A stretch of 64,000 nucleotides of DNA from Corynebacterium sp. KPL1814 (GTDB lineage: Bacteria; Actinomycetota; Actinomycetes; Mycobacteriales; Mycobacteriaceae): positions 764,890 through 828,889 of the forward strand of contig NZ_KI515774.1 of NCBI RefSeq assembly GCF_000478175.1. The letters are read 5' to 3'. Shown here piece after piece: positions 9,124 through 16,449 of this stretch. The notes under the pieces are model-generated. The model ran no database searches. It had not been told where the DNA came from and saw only the letters and a list, made by a program, of their open reading frames with translations. Position 1 is the stretch's first letter; each line of letters begins with the position of its first letter. The translations under genes and the position numbers were made by a program.

Positions 9124-9155
9124 ATTATAACGAACACCCACGCGGTATTGTTCCC
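9124..9155 (-). promoter_or_regulatory. rbpA promoter: SigH/SigR-like element overlapping a SigA -10 box
   Basis: On the minus strand GGGAAC (9155-9150) is separated by 17 nt from CGTT (9132-9129), close to the GGAAT-N(16-20)-GTT pattern of actinobacterial SigR/SigH. TATAAT (9129-9124) overlaps it and suits the housekeeping sigma factor. Streptomyces rbpA is known to have a SigR-dependent promoter; function here is inferred. Confidence 0.5.
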
Positions 9156-9174
9156 AGCCCGCCGTTTAATGGAC

Positions 9175-9180
9175 TAAAGT
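9175..9180 (+). promoter_or_regulatory. -10 box for a leaderless zinc-finger gene
   Basis: TAAAGT ends exactly 7 nt before the GTG at 9188. No Shine-Dalgarno sequence is present. This supports 9188 over the in-frame GTG at 9179, which lies inside the -10 box. Confidence 0.5.
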
Positions 9181-9187
9181 GTATCGA

Positions 9188-9529
9188 GTGATCCGTACAG
9201 CTAGTCGTGAAAGCAATGTCGGTTCCTGCCAATGGTGTGGAAAGGATATTGACCAAGGCGGTAGGGGACGACCACGTAAGTTTTGCAGCGCCTCGTGCAA
9301 ACAGCGTGCCTATGAACAAAGAAACAATGTTAGTGGCACGGATATTCCTGCCGATGCAGTAATCTTAAGCCCAGATAAAGTGCAAGGTTTGCGCGACGGC
9401 CTTTTTGAATTGCGGTGTTCCGCAGAAGACATTCATACCGCCGCGGAAGAAGGCGCGAGCGCGGAAGAGCTTTCCAGTCTGTGTGAGGAGCTTATTTCGC
9501 TGGCTCGGCGTTTAGAAGGACTTCGATAG
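9188..9529 (+). CDS. Small zinc-binding (CxxC...CxxxC) protein
   Basis: 113 residues of unknown function. Near the N-terminus two cysteine pairs (CQWCGKDI and FCSASCKQR) flank a Gly/Arg-rich loop (GGRGRPRK), a treble-clef-like zinc site found in many small actinobacterial proteins and probably nucleic-acid related. The C-terminal half is acidic and helical with no known domain. Start 9188 was chosen because it sits 7 nt after a TAAAGT box; 9179 is the alternative. The YceI-like gene begins 3 nt after the stop, so the two are probably co-transcribed. Confidence 0.65.
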   Translation: MIRTASRESNVGSCQWCGKDIDQGGRGRPRKFCSASCKQRAYEQRNNVSGTDIPADAVILSPDKVQGLRDGLFELRCSAEDIHTAAEEGASAEELSSLCEELISLARRLEGLR

Positions 9530-9532
9530 TAG

Positions 9533-10234
9533 ATGAAAAAGCTTTTTTATAACCGGAAACTCGTCGTTTCCATCTTCGTGGTTTTAATCCTCGTGCTTAC
9601 TGCCGTAGCGATCGGCCCGATTGTGTACTCGCTTTTCAAAAGCGGCGGCGTCAAGACGGAGCCCGTGACTGCCGATGGCGCCAAGGCAGCCTCAACGCCG
9701 GTCGACGGTTCCTGGTCTGTGGCCAAGGGCCGCGCCGATAACCACACCTCGGTGGGCTTTACCTTCGACGAGGTTCTGCCGGCGGAGAGGACGTCCACCT
9801 CTGGGTCGACCACGGAGGTCACCGGCCAGGCGGAGATTTCCGATTCCACGCTGGAATCCGCCACCATCACGGTGAATATGGATTCCTTGACCACGGATAA
9901 GAAAGTCCGCGACCAAAATATGAAGTCCAAGCTCTTTAAGACCTCAGACTTCCCAGAATCGTCTTTCACGCTTACCAAGTCCGTCTCACTTGCCGATGTC
10001 CCCGAAGACGGCACCATAGGCTCCGTTAAGCTCACCGGTGACCTCAAGATCAAGGACAAGACGCAGGAAATCACCCATGAGTTCGATGTTTTGCGCGACG
10101 GCGACGATATCGTCATTGGCGGCGATATTCCGATTAACCGCTTGGACTACAACGTGGAGACGCCAGACATGCTGGCGGCTAAGGTTGCCGAGGACGGCGA
10201 GATCAACCTGCGCGTCTCCTTGAATAAGGACTAA
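9533..10234 (+). CDS. Membrane-anchored YceI family protein
   Basis: 233 residues. A basic start and one hydrophobic helix (about 8-33) anchor or export the protein. The remainder (about 55-232) is a YceI lipocalin-like beta-barrel; the family binds isoprenoid or amide-type lipids in the periplasm. Recognisable features are the W-x-V start of the barrel, the alternating beta strands and a conserved MKSKLFKTSDFPES segment. There is no lipobox. It follows the zinc-finger gene by 3 nt and is followed by a 54-residue membrane protein, making a probable three-gene operon. The ligand is unknown. Confidence 0.8.
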   Translation: MKKLFYNRKLVVSIFVVLILVLTAVAIGPIVYSLFKSGGVKTEPVTADGAKAASTPVDGSWSVAKGRADNHTSVGFTFDEVLPAERTSTSGSTTEVTGQAEISDSTLESATITVNMDSLTTDKKVRDQNMKSKLFKTSDFPESSFTLTKSVSLADVPEDGTIGSVKLTGDLKIKDKTQEITHEFDVLRDGDDIVIGGDIPINRLDYNVETPDMLAAKVAEDGEINLRVSLNKD

Positions 10235-10237
10235 ACC

Positions 10238-10402
10238 GTGAATTCTCGACGTTTAATTCCCGTGCTTTGGTTCCGCCTCATTGTCGTCATAGCTTTCTCG
10301 ATTTTCGTCGCGGTCCAACAGATGTGGCTAGTCACGGCGGTTGCAGCATTGCTGGCGGTGTTAACCATCTGGCAGCTGTGGAGCGCCTACAAAAACCAAT
10401 AG
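10238..10402 (+). CDS. Small two-helix membrane protein
   Basis: A 54-residue open frame (GTG start 10238, TAG stop 10402) that encodes almost only membrane sequence: a helix at about 7-26, a short QQMW turn and a second helix at about 30-47, with basic ends. It starts 3 nt after the YceI stop, which supports co-translation. No family is recognised. The hydrophobic pattern and tight spacing are the main evidence that it is real. Confidence 0.55.
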   Translation: MNSRRLIPVLWFRLIVVIAFSIFVAVQQMWLVTAVAALLAVLTIWQLWSAYKNQ

Positions 10403-10437
10403 CGTTATTTTAACGTCACTGTGACTAAATGCCGGGG

Positions 10438-10443
10438 TATAAG
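10438..10443 (+). promoter_or_regulatory. -10 box for the structured RNA
   Basis: TATAAG lies 7 nt before the closing helix of the predicted RNA that starts near 10450. GTCACT lies 17 nt upstream as a poor -35 match. Confidence 0.45.
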
Positions 10444-10449
10444 TGTGCC

Positions 10450-10712
10450 AAGGTCCAGCGGCAGGAAAGGACCGCCTGAAGCGAATCTCGACTCAATCGG
10501 ACGTCCGAGCCGTCCGGAGCCGTGGCGTGCCGCCTGCCAGACACTCCACACAAGCCTCGTCGAAACGATTTCTCAAGCCAGGCTCGCTTCAGGAATCTAA
10601 ACTCTGGCCGCTGAGGAGCCGAAGTCGCAGAAGCTTTGACGCTCTCAAGACCTCAGCGTGCAGCAACAGGTAGGCCAGCCAACATCCCGGACCGAATCCA
10701 CGGACCTAAGGG
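10450..10712 (+). ncRNA. Candidate structured non-coding RNA, class unknown
   Basis: No convincing protein gene occupies this interval, but long complementary segments fit one folded RNA. AGGTCC (10451-10456) pairs with GGACCT (10702-10707) to close it. GCGG (10458-10461) pairs with CCGC (10472-10475). CCTGAAGCGA (10475-10484) pairs with TCGCTTCAGG (10584-10593), 10 bp closing a GC-rich arm. CGCTGAGG (10609-10616) pairs with CCTCAGCG (10651-10658), extended by CTGGCC (10604-10609) with GGCCAG (10673-10678). A TATAAG box sits at the right distance upstream. It lacks the conserved boxes of RNase P RNA and the tRNA-like end of tmRNA. An actinobacterial 6S/Ms1-like RNA is possible but unproven. 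Confidence 0.5.
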
Positions 10713-10763
10713 GTTACACTCAAGCCGCCCTCAACTTAACCAGCAGATCTCCATAATTGTCCG

Positions 10764-10777
10764 ATAATGTACATTAT
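10764..10777. promoter_or_regulatory. Perfect 14-bp AT-rich palindrome (operator candidate)
   Basis: ATAATGTACATTAT is its own reverse complement. It lies between the structured RNA and the Dyp peroxidase, about 260 bp before the latter's start, and looks like a dimeric repressor site. The cognate regulator is unknown. Confidence 0.4.
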
Positions 10778-10870
10778 GTCATTTTAGATCCGTAGAAGTC
10801 CCTCCCATCGTGCCGCGGCCCTTGATCCAAGAATGGTCCAGCCACCCGGGCGCAAAGTGTTCCAAATTTA

Positions 10871-10912
10871 CAAATAGAGCCCCTCAAAAGGCCCAAATCG
10901 GCTCGCTATTTG
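10871..10912. repeat. Inverted repeat upstream of the Dyp peroxidase
   Basis: CAAATAG then AGCC (10871-10881) pairs with GGCT (10900-10903) and CTATTTG (10906-10912), leaving a 2-nt bulge. No T-run follows on the plus strand, so an operator or leader hairpin is likelier than a terminator. From here to 11030 the strand is strikingly rich in C and A. Confidence 0.4.
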
Positions 10913-11035
10913 CAAAAACGCATCACGCCATGCCAGCGCATCCCGCATGCAAGCCATGCCGGCACATCACACCAACCCCACACACCACATACACCAAACG
11001 TGCAACGCCCAAGGCCAACACATATGCTGGACTTC

Positions 11036-11941
11036 ATGACTATTCAACGCGTTGTCACTAAGCCTTCCCGCGCCGCCCTGTTCCTGGTCTTGAACATTGC
11101 AGAAGGCGGCGAGCAAGCCACTCGGGACATGCTCTCCGCATTTGGCGATACCCTCAAGTCCGTCAATTTCCGCCATAACGAGGGCGAGCTGTACACGGTC
11201 GTTGGCATCGGCGCCAACATGTGGCCACGCCTCACCAGCGCTCCCCGCCCGGACAAGCTCAAGGAGTTCGAGCCGCTCGAGGGCACGTACAAGGCGCCTT
11301 CCACGCCGGGCGATATTTTGCTGCATTTCCGCGCGAATACCTATGACCTCTGCCACGAGATGGCGCGCCAGGTCTTGCGCCAGCTGGGCGATGCTGCGAC
11401 CGTCATCGATGAGACCCAGGGTTTCAAGTACTTGGACCAGCGCGACCTCCTAGGCTTTGTGGATGGCACCGCCAATCCCCTCCCCGAGGAAGCTCTAGAG
11501 ACAGTGCTGCTTGCCGATGACGCCGATTATCCCCGCGGCTCCTACGTCACAGTGCAAAAATACACCCATGACCTAGATAAGTGGAGCGGTATCAGCACCG
11601 AAGAGCAGGAACGCGTTATCGGGCGTACCAAGGCCGATGACGTGGAGCTCGATGAGGATGCGCAGCCATCAAATTCCCACGTGGCTCTCAATGACCTCGA
11701 GGAGGACATCTACCGCGAGAACATGGTCTTCGGTTCCTTTGCCTCAGGCGAGATGGGCACTTACTTCATCGGGTACGCCAAGGACCCAGAAGATATCAAC
11801 GAGCGTTTACGCAATATGTTCATCGGCGATCCCGAGGGCAATTATGACCGAATCCTGGACTTCTCCACGGCCTTGACCGGTACGAACTTTTTCGTCCCGA
11901 GCGTTGAACTGCTGGACGAATTTGATGAGCTTCCGCAATAA
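11036..11941 (+). CDS. Dyp-type heme peroxidase
   Basis: 301 residues of the dye-decolorizing peroxidase family (YfeX/DypB-like). These heme enzymes use hydrogen peroxide to oxidise dyes or lignin-like compounds and are often packed in encapsulins. The GFVDGT (GxxDG) motif carries the distal Asp; SHVALN carries the proximal heme His; YRENMVFG supplies the conserved Arg and Asn; YFIGYAKD follows. There is no signal peptide and no encapsulin gene beside it. I start at ATG 11036, where similarity begins; ATG 11024 is possible, and the in-frame run back to 10910 is composition-skewed leader. Its end is 5 nt from a convergent methyltransferase. Confidence 0.85.
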   Translation: MTIQRVVTKPSRAALFLVLNIAEGGEQATRDMLSAFGDTLKSVNFRHNEGELYTVVGIGANMWPRLTSAPRPDKLKEFEPLEGTYKAPSTPGDILLHFRANTYDLCHEMARQVLRQLGDAATVIDETQGFKYLDQRDLLGFVDGTANPLPEEALETVLLADDADYPRGSYVTVQKYTHDLDKWSGISTEEQERVIGRTKADDVELDEDAQPSNSHVALNDLEEDIYRENMVFGSFASGEMGTYFIGYAKDPEDINERLRNMFIGDPEGNYDRILDFSTALTGTNFFVPSVELLDEFDELPQ

Positions 11942-11946
11942 AAATC

Positions 11947-13260
11947 CTAGCGGCGCCCGCCGCGATTGCGGTGGGTCAGTCCGAATTGGACGGAGTCTAT
12001 CATCCCGAGGCTCATGAGCGCCTCACGAAGCGCGAATTGGAAGGTCCATAACCTGCGGAAAACCGGATCAAAGCCGGCAGCGGCGGCCTCGCGAAGATGC
12101 CCATCAAAAAAGGATCGCTGCTGGCGCAGGGATTCGATATAGTGGCTGCCCACGTGCGTTTCGGACACGATGCGCAAGTGCGAGTTCTTATCCACGAGCC
12201 GGTGCACGTCCATGGTCAGCGGATAGTCGAGTCCTGGCCAGATATAGGCCCGCATGGCCTGCAAGGATGCTCGGGCAGCCTCCGACATGGACTCGGTGGC
12301 CACGATGGATTGAAAAGCCGCCCGACCGTTTGCGGTAAGGAATCGGTCGAGGACTCGGATATAGGCCTTGCGCTCTCGCGGGCTTAATTGTTCGAACTTT
12401 TCCACGCTGATGATCGCGTCGTAGTGCCCGCGCCACTGCTTCGGGCTCGGAACGGAATCCGGAATCCGCTCTACGTGGATAGAATCTTCCGTTCCGGCAA
12501 AGACAAGCGCCTCGCGCATCTGGGTGATTTGTTCGACATCGCTGGTCAGGACGTCGACTGTGGCGCGGCGCTTGGTAGCGCGTATCGCGGCCTGCATCCC
12601 GGCCGCGGGATAGACAAGAAGGTGGGTACCGGCGCCGGTGCGGGTGGCATCGAGAAGCCAGTCTGCCGCCCTGCGCTGCGCCTCTCCCAAGTCATCCCGG
12701 TCCACGTTGGTGGGCTCGCTCACCGTGGTGACATCGACAAAGTGGCTCTTCGGCTCCCTGCCGCCGGCTTTCGGGCTAAAGCTCTCGACCGTTTCCCGGA
12801 TCGTCGTCGGCACGCCGCTGGAGAAAATCCCGCCAACGTGGCTGAGGCCATCGCCGGCATAGAGGTGCACCAAGTCGAGCGGCAGCTCCCCTGGCTCAGA
12901 ATCACGCACGCTTACCCCTTGCGGTTTGGGAAGGTACCCCACCTGCAGGAGCTTGCCCAAAACTTTTACCAATTGGGCGGAGGATTCGACGGTCCACTCG
13001 CCTGCCATATAGCTTTCGGCAAAGCCTAACCATCCGGTAGCGGCGATCCGCTCAAAGAGCGCATCGTGACCCACCTTCAAATCGGGGCCGCCAGCAGCAT
13101 CGAGTTCGAGCTCCAAGCCGGCGCTATCGCAGGCCTTGGCAAATTCTGCTTCGGCCCGGCGGGATTTTAGCGTCGCCCAGCGCTGCGATGGCACGGTCGC
13201 GATATTGGGCCACGCCTCCGCGTTAATGGAGCGTAGATGCTCGGGGGTGGAAAAACTCAT
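11947..13260 (-). CDS. Cyclopropane-fatty-acid synthase-like SAM methyltransferase
   Basis: 437 residues of the Cfa/mycolic-acid methyltransferase group, which methylate or cyclopropanate unsaturated acyl chains. The N-terminal part has the GLGFAESYMAGEW-like region typical of Cfa proteins (here LGFAESYMAGEWT, about 90-102); the C-terminal half has the YDAIISVEKFEQL segment and the HVGSHYIESL motif. The SAM-binding glycine motif is weak (VYPAAGMQAAI instead of the usual ExGxGWG), so activity is less certain. Start 13260 was chosen because the family N-terminus begins there; a start at 13383 would add 41 residues. It is divergent from ndh. Confidence 0.75.
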   Translation of the reverse strand: MSFSTPEHLRSINAEAWPNIATVPSQRWATLKSRRAEAEFAKACDSAGLELELDAAGGPDLKVGHDALFERIAATGWLGFAESYMAGEWTVESSAQLVKVLGKLLQVGYLPKPQGVSVRDSEPGELPLDLVHLYAGDGLSHVGGIFSSGVPTTIRETVESFSPKAGGREPKSHFVDVTTVSEPTNVDRDDLGEAQRRAADWLLDATRTGAGTHLLVYPAAGMQAAIRATKRRATVDVLTSDVEQITQMREALVFAGTEDSIHVERIPDSVPSPKQWRGHYDAIISVEKFEQLSPRERKAYIRVLDRFLTANGRAAFQSIVATESMSEAARASLQAMRAYIWPGLDYPLTMDVHRLVDKNSHLRIVSETHVGSHYIESLRQQRSFFDGHLREAAAAGFDPVFRRLWTFQFALREALMSLGMIDSVQFGLTHRNRGGRR

Positions 13261-13408
13261 GGTTTGGGGAGCGCTCCTGGGTGCAAGGGTCACGGTTGGG
13301 CTTATTTTAGCCAGATTCTGAGCGGTTTCGGTCGAGGCACTCCGCATGAAAGGAAACCCGAATCGTATGTAAATGGGCATCAAGTATGCACGTTATGTGA
13401 CAAGCGTT

Positions 13409-13419
13409 TACACTATACG
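13409..13419 (+). promoter_or_regulatory. ndh promoter region (overlapping -10 boxes)
   Basis: TACACT (13409-13414) and TATACG (13414-13419) overlap, about 43-48 nt before the ndh ATG. The leader between them and the gene carries the ribosome binding site GAGGAAGG. Confidence 0.4.
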
Positions 13420-13461
13420 GGTACTTAAATAAGCTTTCTCGAGGAAGGTCGCATTAATTCC

Positions 13462-14814
13462 ATGACTGATACCCCTTATCGTCCAAACGGAAGCCGTCAC
13501 CACGTCGTCGTGGTTGGCGGTGGATTCGGCGGTCTTAACACTGTGAAGAAGTTGAAGAACGCCGATGTTGAGATCACCCTCATCGATAAGAAGAACCACC
13601 ACCTGTTCCAGCCAATGCTCTACCAGGTGGCTACCGGCATGATTTCCGCTGGTGAGGTTGCCCCTTCGACCCGCCAGCTGCTGCGCAACCAGGATAATGT
13701 GGACTTTGTCAACGGCAACGTGACCGACATTAACCTGGAGGATCAGACGGTTACCGCCGAGCTCGATGACTTTTCGCGCACCTACTCCTACGACTCCCTC
13801 GTGGTCGCCGCTGGTTCCAGCCAGTCCTACTTTGGCAATGACCACTTCGCCGAGTTCGCCCCTGGCATGAAGACCTTGGATGATGCCCTGGAGCTGCGTT
13901 CCCGCATCATTTCCGCCTTCGAAAAAGCTGAGCTTACCGATGACCCCGCTGAGCGCGAGCGCCTCCTCACCTTCATCATCGTCGGTGCCGGCCCAACCGG
14001 TGTGGAGCTCACCGGCCAGATCGCTGAGTTGGCTAACCGCACGCTTAGCGATGTCTACTCCACCTACGGCACCTCCGCCGCAAAGATTTACCTGCTCGAC
14101 GGCGCGCCCCAGGTACTCCCACCGTTTGGCAAGCGCCTCGGCCGCCGTGCCCAGCGCACCCTGGAAAAGGAAGGCGTTAACGTTCGCCTGAACGCCATGG
14201 TGACCGATGTCAACGAAGACTCCGTGACCTACAAGAACATGAAGACCGAGGAAGAGGTCACCCTCGAGGGCGCGACCAAGATCTGGTCCGCCGGTGTCGC
14301 TGCTTCCCCATTGGGCAAGATGGTCGCTGATCAAGCTGGCGTCGAGGCTGACCGCGCGGGCCGCGTATCCGTCAACGATGACATGACCGTTGGTGACTTC
14401 AACAACGTCTACATCATCGGTGACATGATGTCCCTGAACCGCCTGCCGGGTTTGGCACAGGTGGCAATTCAGGGTGGCGAGCACGTCGCCAAGCTCATCG
14501 AGACCAAGGTGGACGAGGAGTCCACGGCCGATGAAAAGGAGCCATTCGAGTACTTCGACAAGGGCTCGATGGCCATCGTGACCCGCTTCAATGCCGTCGT
14601 GAAGCTGGGCAAGACCGAATTCTCAGGCTTCCCGGGCTGGTTGGCATGGTTGGCCCTGCACCTGACCTACGTCGTTGGCCTGCGCAGCCGCTTGGCCGTA
14701 TTGGTCAACTGGGCGGCTAATATCCTCTCCCGCAACCGCGGCAACCTGGAGATTACTACCCAGCAGCGCATCGCCCGCAACCTCATCGATGAGGCAGAAG
14801 AAGAGAAGAACTAA
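13462..14814 (+). CDS. ndh: Type II NADH dehydrogenase
   Basis: Single-subunit, non-proton-pumping NADH:menaquinone oxidoreductase of 450 residues, the main respiratory entry point for NADH in corynebacteria, which lack complex I. An FAD-binding Rossmann motif ([10 protein letters not shown], about 14-23) and an NADH-binding motif ([11 protein letters not shown], about 174-184) are clear. [11 protein letters not shown] marks the active-site region, and a C-terminal amphipathic segment (about 390-425) attaches the enzyme to the membrane. The ribosome binding site GAGGAAGG is strong. A terminator follows. Confidence 0.94.
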   Translation: MTDTPYRPNGSRHHVVVVGGGFGGLNTVKKLKNADVEITLIDKKNHHLFQPMLYQVATGMISAGEVAPSTRQLLRNQDNVDFVNGNVTDINLEDQTVTAELDDFSRTYSYDSLVVAAGSSQSYFGNDHFAEFAPGMKTLDDALELRSRIISAFEKAELTDDPAERERLLTFIIVGAGPTGVELTGQIAELANRTLSDVYSTYGTSAAKIYLLDGAPQVLPPFGKRLGRRAQRTLEKEGVNVRLNAMVTDVNEDSVTYKNMKTEEEVTLEGATKIWSAGVAASPLGKMVADQAGVEADRAGRVSVNDDMTVGDFNNVYIIGDMMSLNRLPGLAQVAIQGGEHVAKLIETKVDEESTADEKEPFEYFDKGSMAIVTRFNAVVKLGKTEFSGFPGWLAWLALHLTYVVGLRSRLAVLVNWAANILSRNRGNLEITTQQRIARNLIDEAEEEKN

Positions 14815-14829
14815 ATTCTCCTCGGCACC

Positions 14830-14876
14830 AGCCGCCGTCCTACTACCCCGCAACGGGACTGTGGGCGGCGGCTTTT
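14830..14876 (+). terminator. Terminator after ndh
   Basis: Arms 14830-14840 and 14863-14873 pair over 11 bp (one G-U), with a GC-rich stem and a following T stretch. It isolates ndh from the thiamin operon. Confidence 0.8.
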
Positions 14877-14923
14877 GTGGTTTTCGTTCCTATTTTCCCA
14901 TTTTTGTTAGGCTTGGGCAGTAC

Positions 14924-14992
14924 AACATGGGGTGCCACGCAGTGGCTGAGATATACCCATTGAACCTGCTCTCAGTTAGAACTAGCGAAGGG
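14924..14992 (+). promoter_or_regulatory. TPP riboswitch (THI element)
   Basis: The conserved aptamer segments occur in order: GGGGTGCC, GCTGAGA, ACCC, TGAACCTG, then AACTAGCGAAGGGA. The last segment contains the AAGGGA that serves as the thiM ribosome binding site, 6 nt before its GTG. Thiamin pyrophosphate binding would therefore hide the ribosome binding site, giving translational control of the thi operon. Confidence 0.93.
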
Positions 14993-14998
14993 ATTGTT

Positions 14999-15823
14999 GT
15001 GGATTGTTCATTTCTCCGTGCCCACGATGCGGTGCGCGATACCGCTCCACTTATTCAGTGCTTGACCAATAAGGTCGTCAGCAATATTTCTGCCAACGCG
15101 CTGTTGGCCATCGGCGCCAGCCCAGCAATGGTAGATACTCCAGATGAGTCGCAAGATTTTGCGAAGATCGCCAGTGGCGTGCTTATCAATTGCGGTACCC
15201 CGAATTCCGAACAATACGACGGCATGCGCGAGGCAATCGCCGGTGCGACCGCGGCTGGAAACCCGTGGGTCCTCGATCCCGTCGGCGCAGGTGGTCTGCA
15301 CAAGCGCACCGAGTTCATGCACGAAGTCTTGCCGCAGCGCCCGACGGCGATTCGCGGCAATGCTTCCGAGATCATAGCTCTAGCAGGAACCGGAGCCGGC
15401 GGGCGCGGCGTGGAGTCCACCGATGGCGTAGAGGCGGCACTGGAACCGGCACTCAAATTGTCCCGCGAGACTGGTGCCGTTGTTGCCGTGTCTGGCCCCA
15501 CGGATCTCATCGTGCAGGCAGGCGAATCGCCGAGGGCGGTAAGCCTCGAGTCCGGGCACCCGATGCTGCAAAACGTCATCGGCACGGGTTGTTCGCTGGG
15601 CGCCATCTGCGCGGCTTACCTGGCAGCGTGGGAGGATCCATTCGCAGCGATCATCGCAGCGCATGCGCATGTGGGGGCCGCGGGCAGCGTTGCCGCGGAG
15701 AAATCCTCGGCGCCCGGCTCCTTTGCGGTTGCCTGGCTCGATGCGCTGCATGAACTGTCGACCGATGGAATCAAGAAGCGGATCTCTGCCTCCGAGGTCG
15801 CAGACATTGCGGGGCTGTCATGA
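14999..15823 (+). CDS. thiM: Hydroxyethylthiazole kinase
   Basis: 274 residues. It phosphorylates the thiazole moiety of thiamin for salvage. The N-terminal [13 protein letters not shown] motif and the [13 protein letters not shown] segment of the family are clear, as is the C-terminal [12 protein letters not shown]/anion-hole motif. The GTG start at 14999 is set by the ribosome binding site inside the riboswitch; upstream in-frame codons run through the aptamer and the ndh end and are not real coding sequence. thiE overlaps its stop by 4 nt (ATGA), so the operon is tightly coupled. Confidence 0.93.
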   Translation: MDCSFLRAHDAVRDTAPLIQCLTNKVVSNISANALLAIGASPAMVDTPDESQDFAKIASGVLINCGTPNSEQYDGMREAIAGATAAGNPWVLDPVGAGGLHKRTEFMHEVLPQRPTAIRGNASEIIALAGTGAGGRGVESTDGVEAALEPALKLSRETGAVVAVSGPTDLIVQAGESPRAVSLESGHPMLQNVIGTGCSLGAICAAYLAAWEDPFAAIIAAHAHVGAAGSVAAEKSSAPGSFAVAWLDALHELSTDGIKKRISASEVADIAGLS

Positions 15824-16449
15824 GCATCGATTGGACGCTGTACCTCATCACAGATCCTGAGCTCGCCGGCGGGCGGGACAAGGTCGTTCCCATCGTACAA
15901 GAGGCAGTGCTCGGCGGGGCTACCGTCGTGCAATTGCGCGATAAGGAGGCCAGCGACGAGGAGGTGGAGGCTACCGCCCGCGAGCTCATGAAGGTCTTAG
16001 GCGATGTACCGCTTTTTATCAATGACCGCGTCGAGGTAGCGGCCAGGGTGGGCTGCCACCTGCACATTGGCCAAAACGATATGGATTTACACCAAGCACG
16101 CGCGCTGCTCGGCCCCGATAAGCTCATCGGGCTTTCGGTGGGCACACGGGAAGAGTTGGACGCCATTGACCCGCAGGAGGCCCCCGATGTCATTGGCATC
16201 GGCCCGGTTTATTCGACGGCGACCAAGAAGAATGCGCCAGCGGGAATCGGCGCTGAGGCAGCCAGGCGCCTTGCCACCGCGGCGCGCGAACGCGGCATCG
16301 AGTCCGTCGCTATCGGCGGCATCAAGGCGCACAATGCCCACGAACTTTCTGCAAGCGACTTCGCAGGGATCTGCGTGGTCAGCGACGTTATGGCTGCTGG
16401 TGACCCGGCAGCGGCAGCACACAACCTAAAGGAGGCCTACCGTGGCTAA
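15820..16449 (+). CDS. thiE: Thiamin-phosphate synthase
   Basis: 209 residues with a TIM-barrel fold. It joins hydroxymethylpyrimidine pyrophosphate and thiazole phosphate to thiamin monophosphate. Family motifs are visible: [19 protein letters not shown] with HIGQND just after (pyrophosphate/metal site), the [11 protein letters not shown] loop and AIGGI near the end. The ATG overlaps the thiM stop; the 3' end overlaps the thiD start by 8 nt. Confidence 0.94.
   Translation: MSIDWTLYLITDPELAGGRDKVVPIVQEAVLGGATVVQLRDKEASDEEVEATARELMKVLGDVPLFINDRVEVAARVGCHLHIGQNDMDLHQARALLGPDKLIGLSVGTREELDAIDPQEAPDVIGIGPVYSTATKKNAPAGIGAEAARRLATAARERGIESVAIGGIKAHNAHELSASDFAGICVVSDVMAAGDPAAAAHNLKEAYRG

Noticed and set aside
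10450..10712. RNase P RNA or tmRNA as identity of the structured RNA
   Set aside because: The GGAAAG at 10463 is suggestive of RNase P, but the other conserved regions and the 350-400 nt length are missing; there is no tRNA-like end or tag frame for tmRNA.
13393..13411. A CRP/GlxR site upstream of ndh
   Set aside because: TGTGA is followed by TTACA with 7 nt between, off by one from the 6-nt spacing of the consensus and with a mismatch.
13408..14484. A 358-codon open frame opposite ndh
   Set aside because: Low-complexity Gly/Val/Leu-rich translation with no known motifs, lying wholly on the ndh coding sequence.
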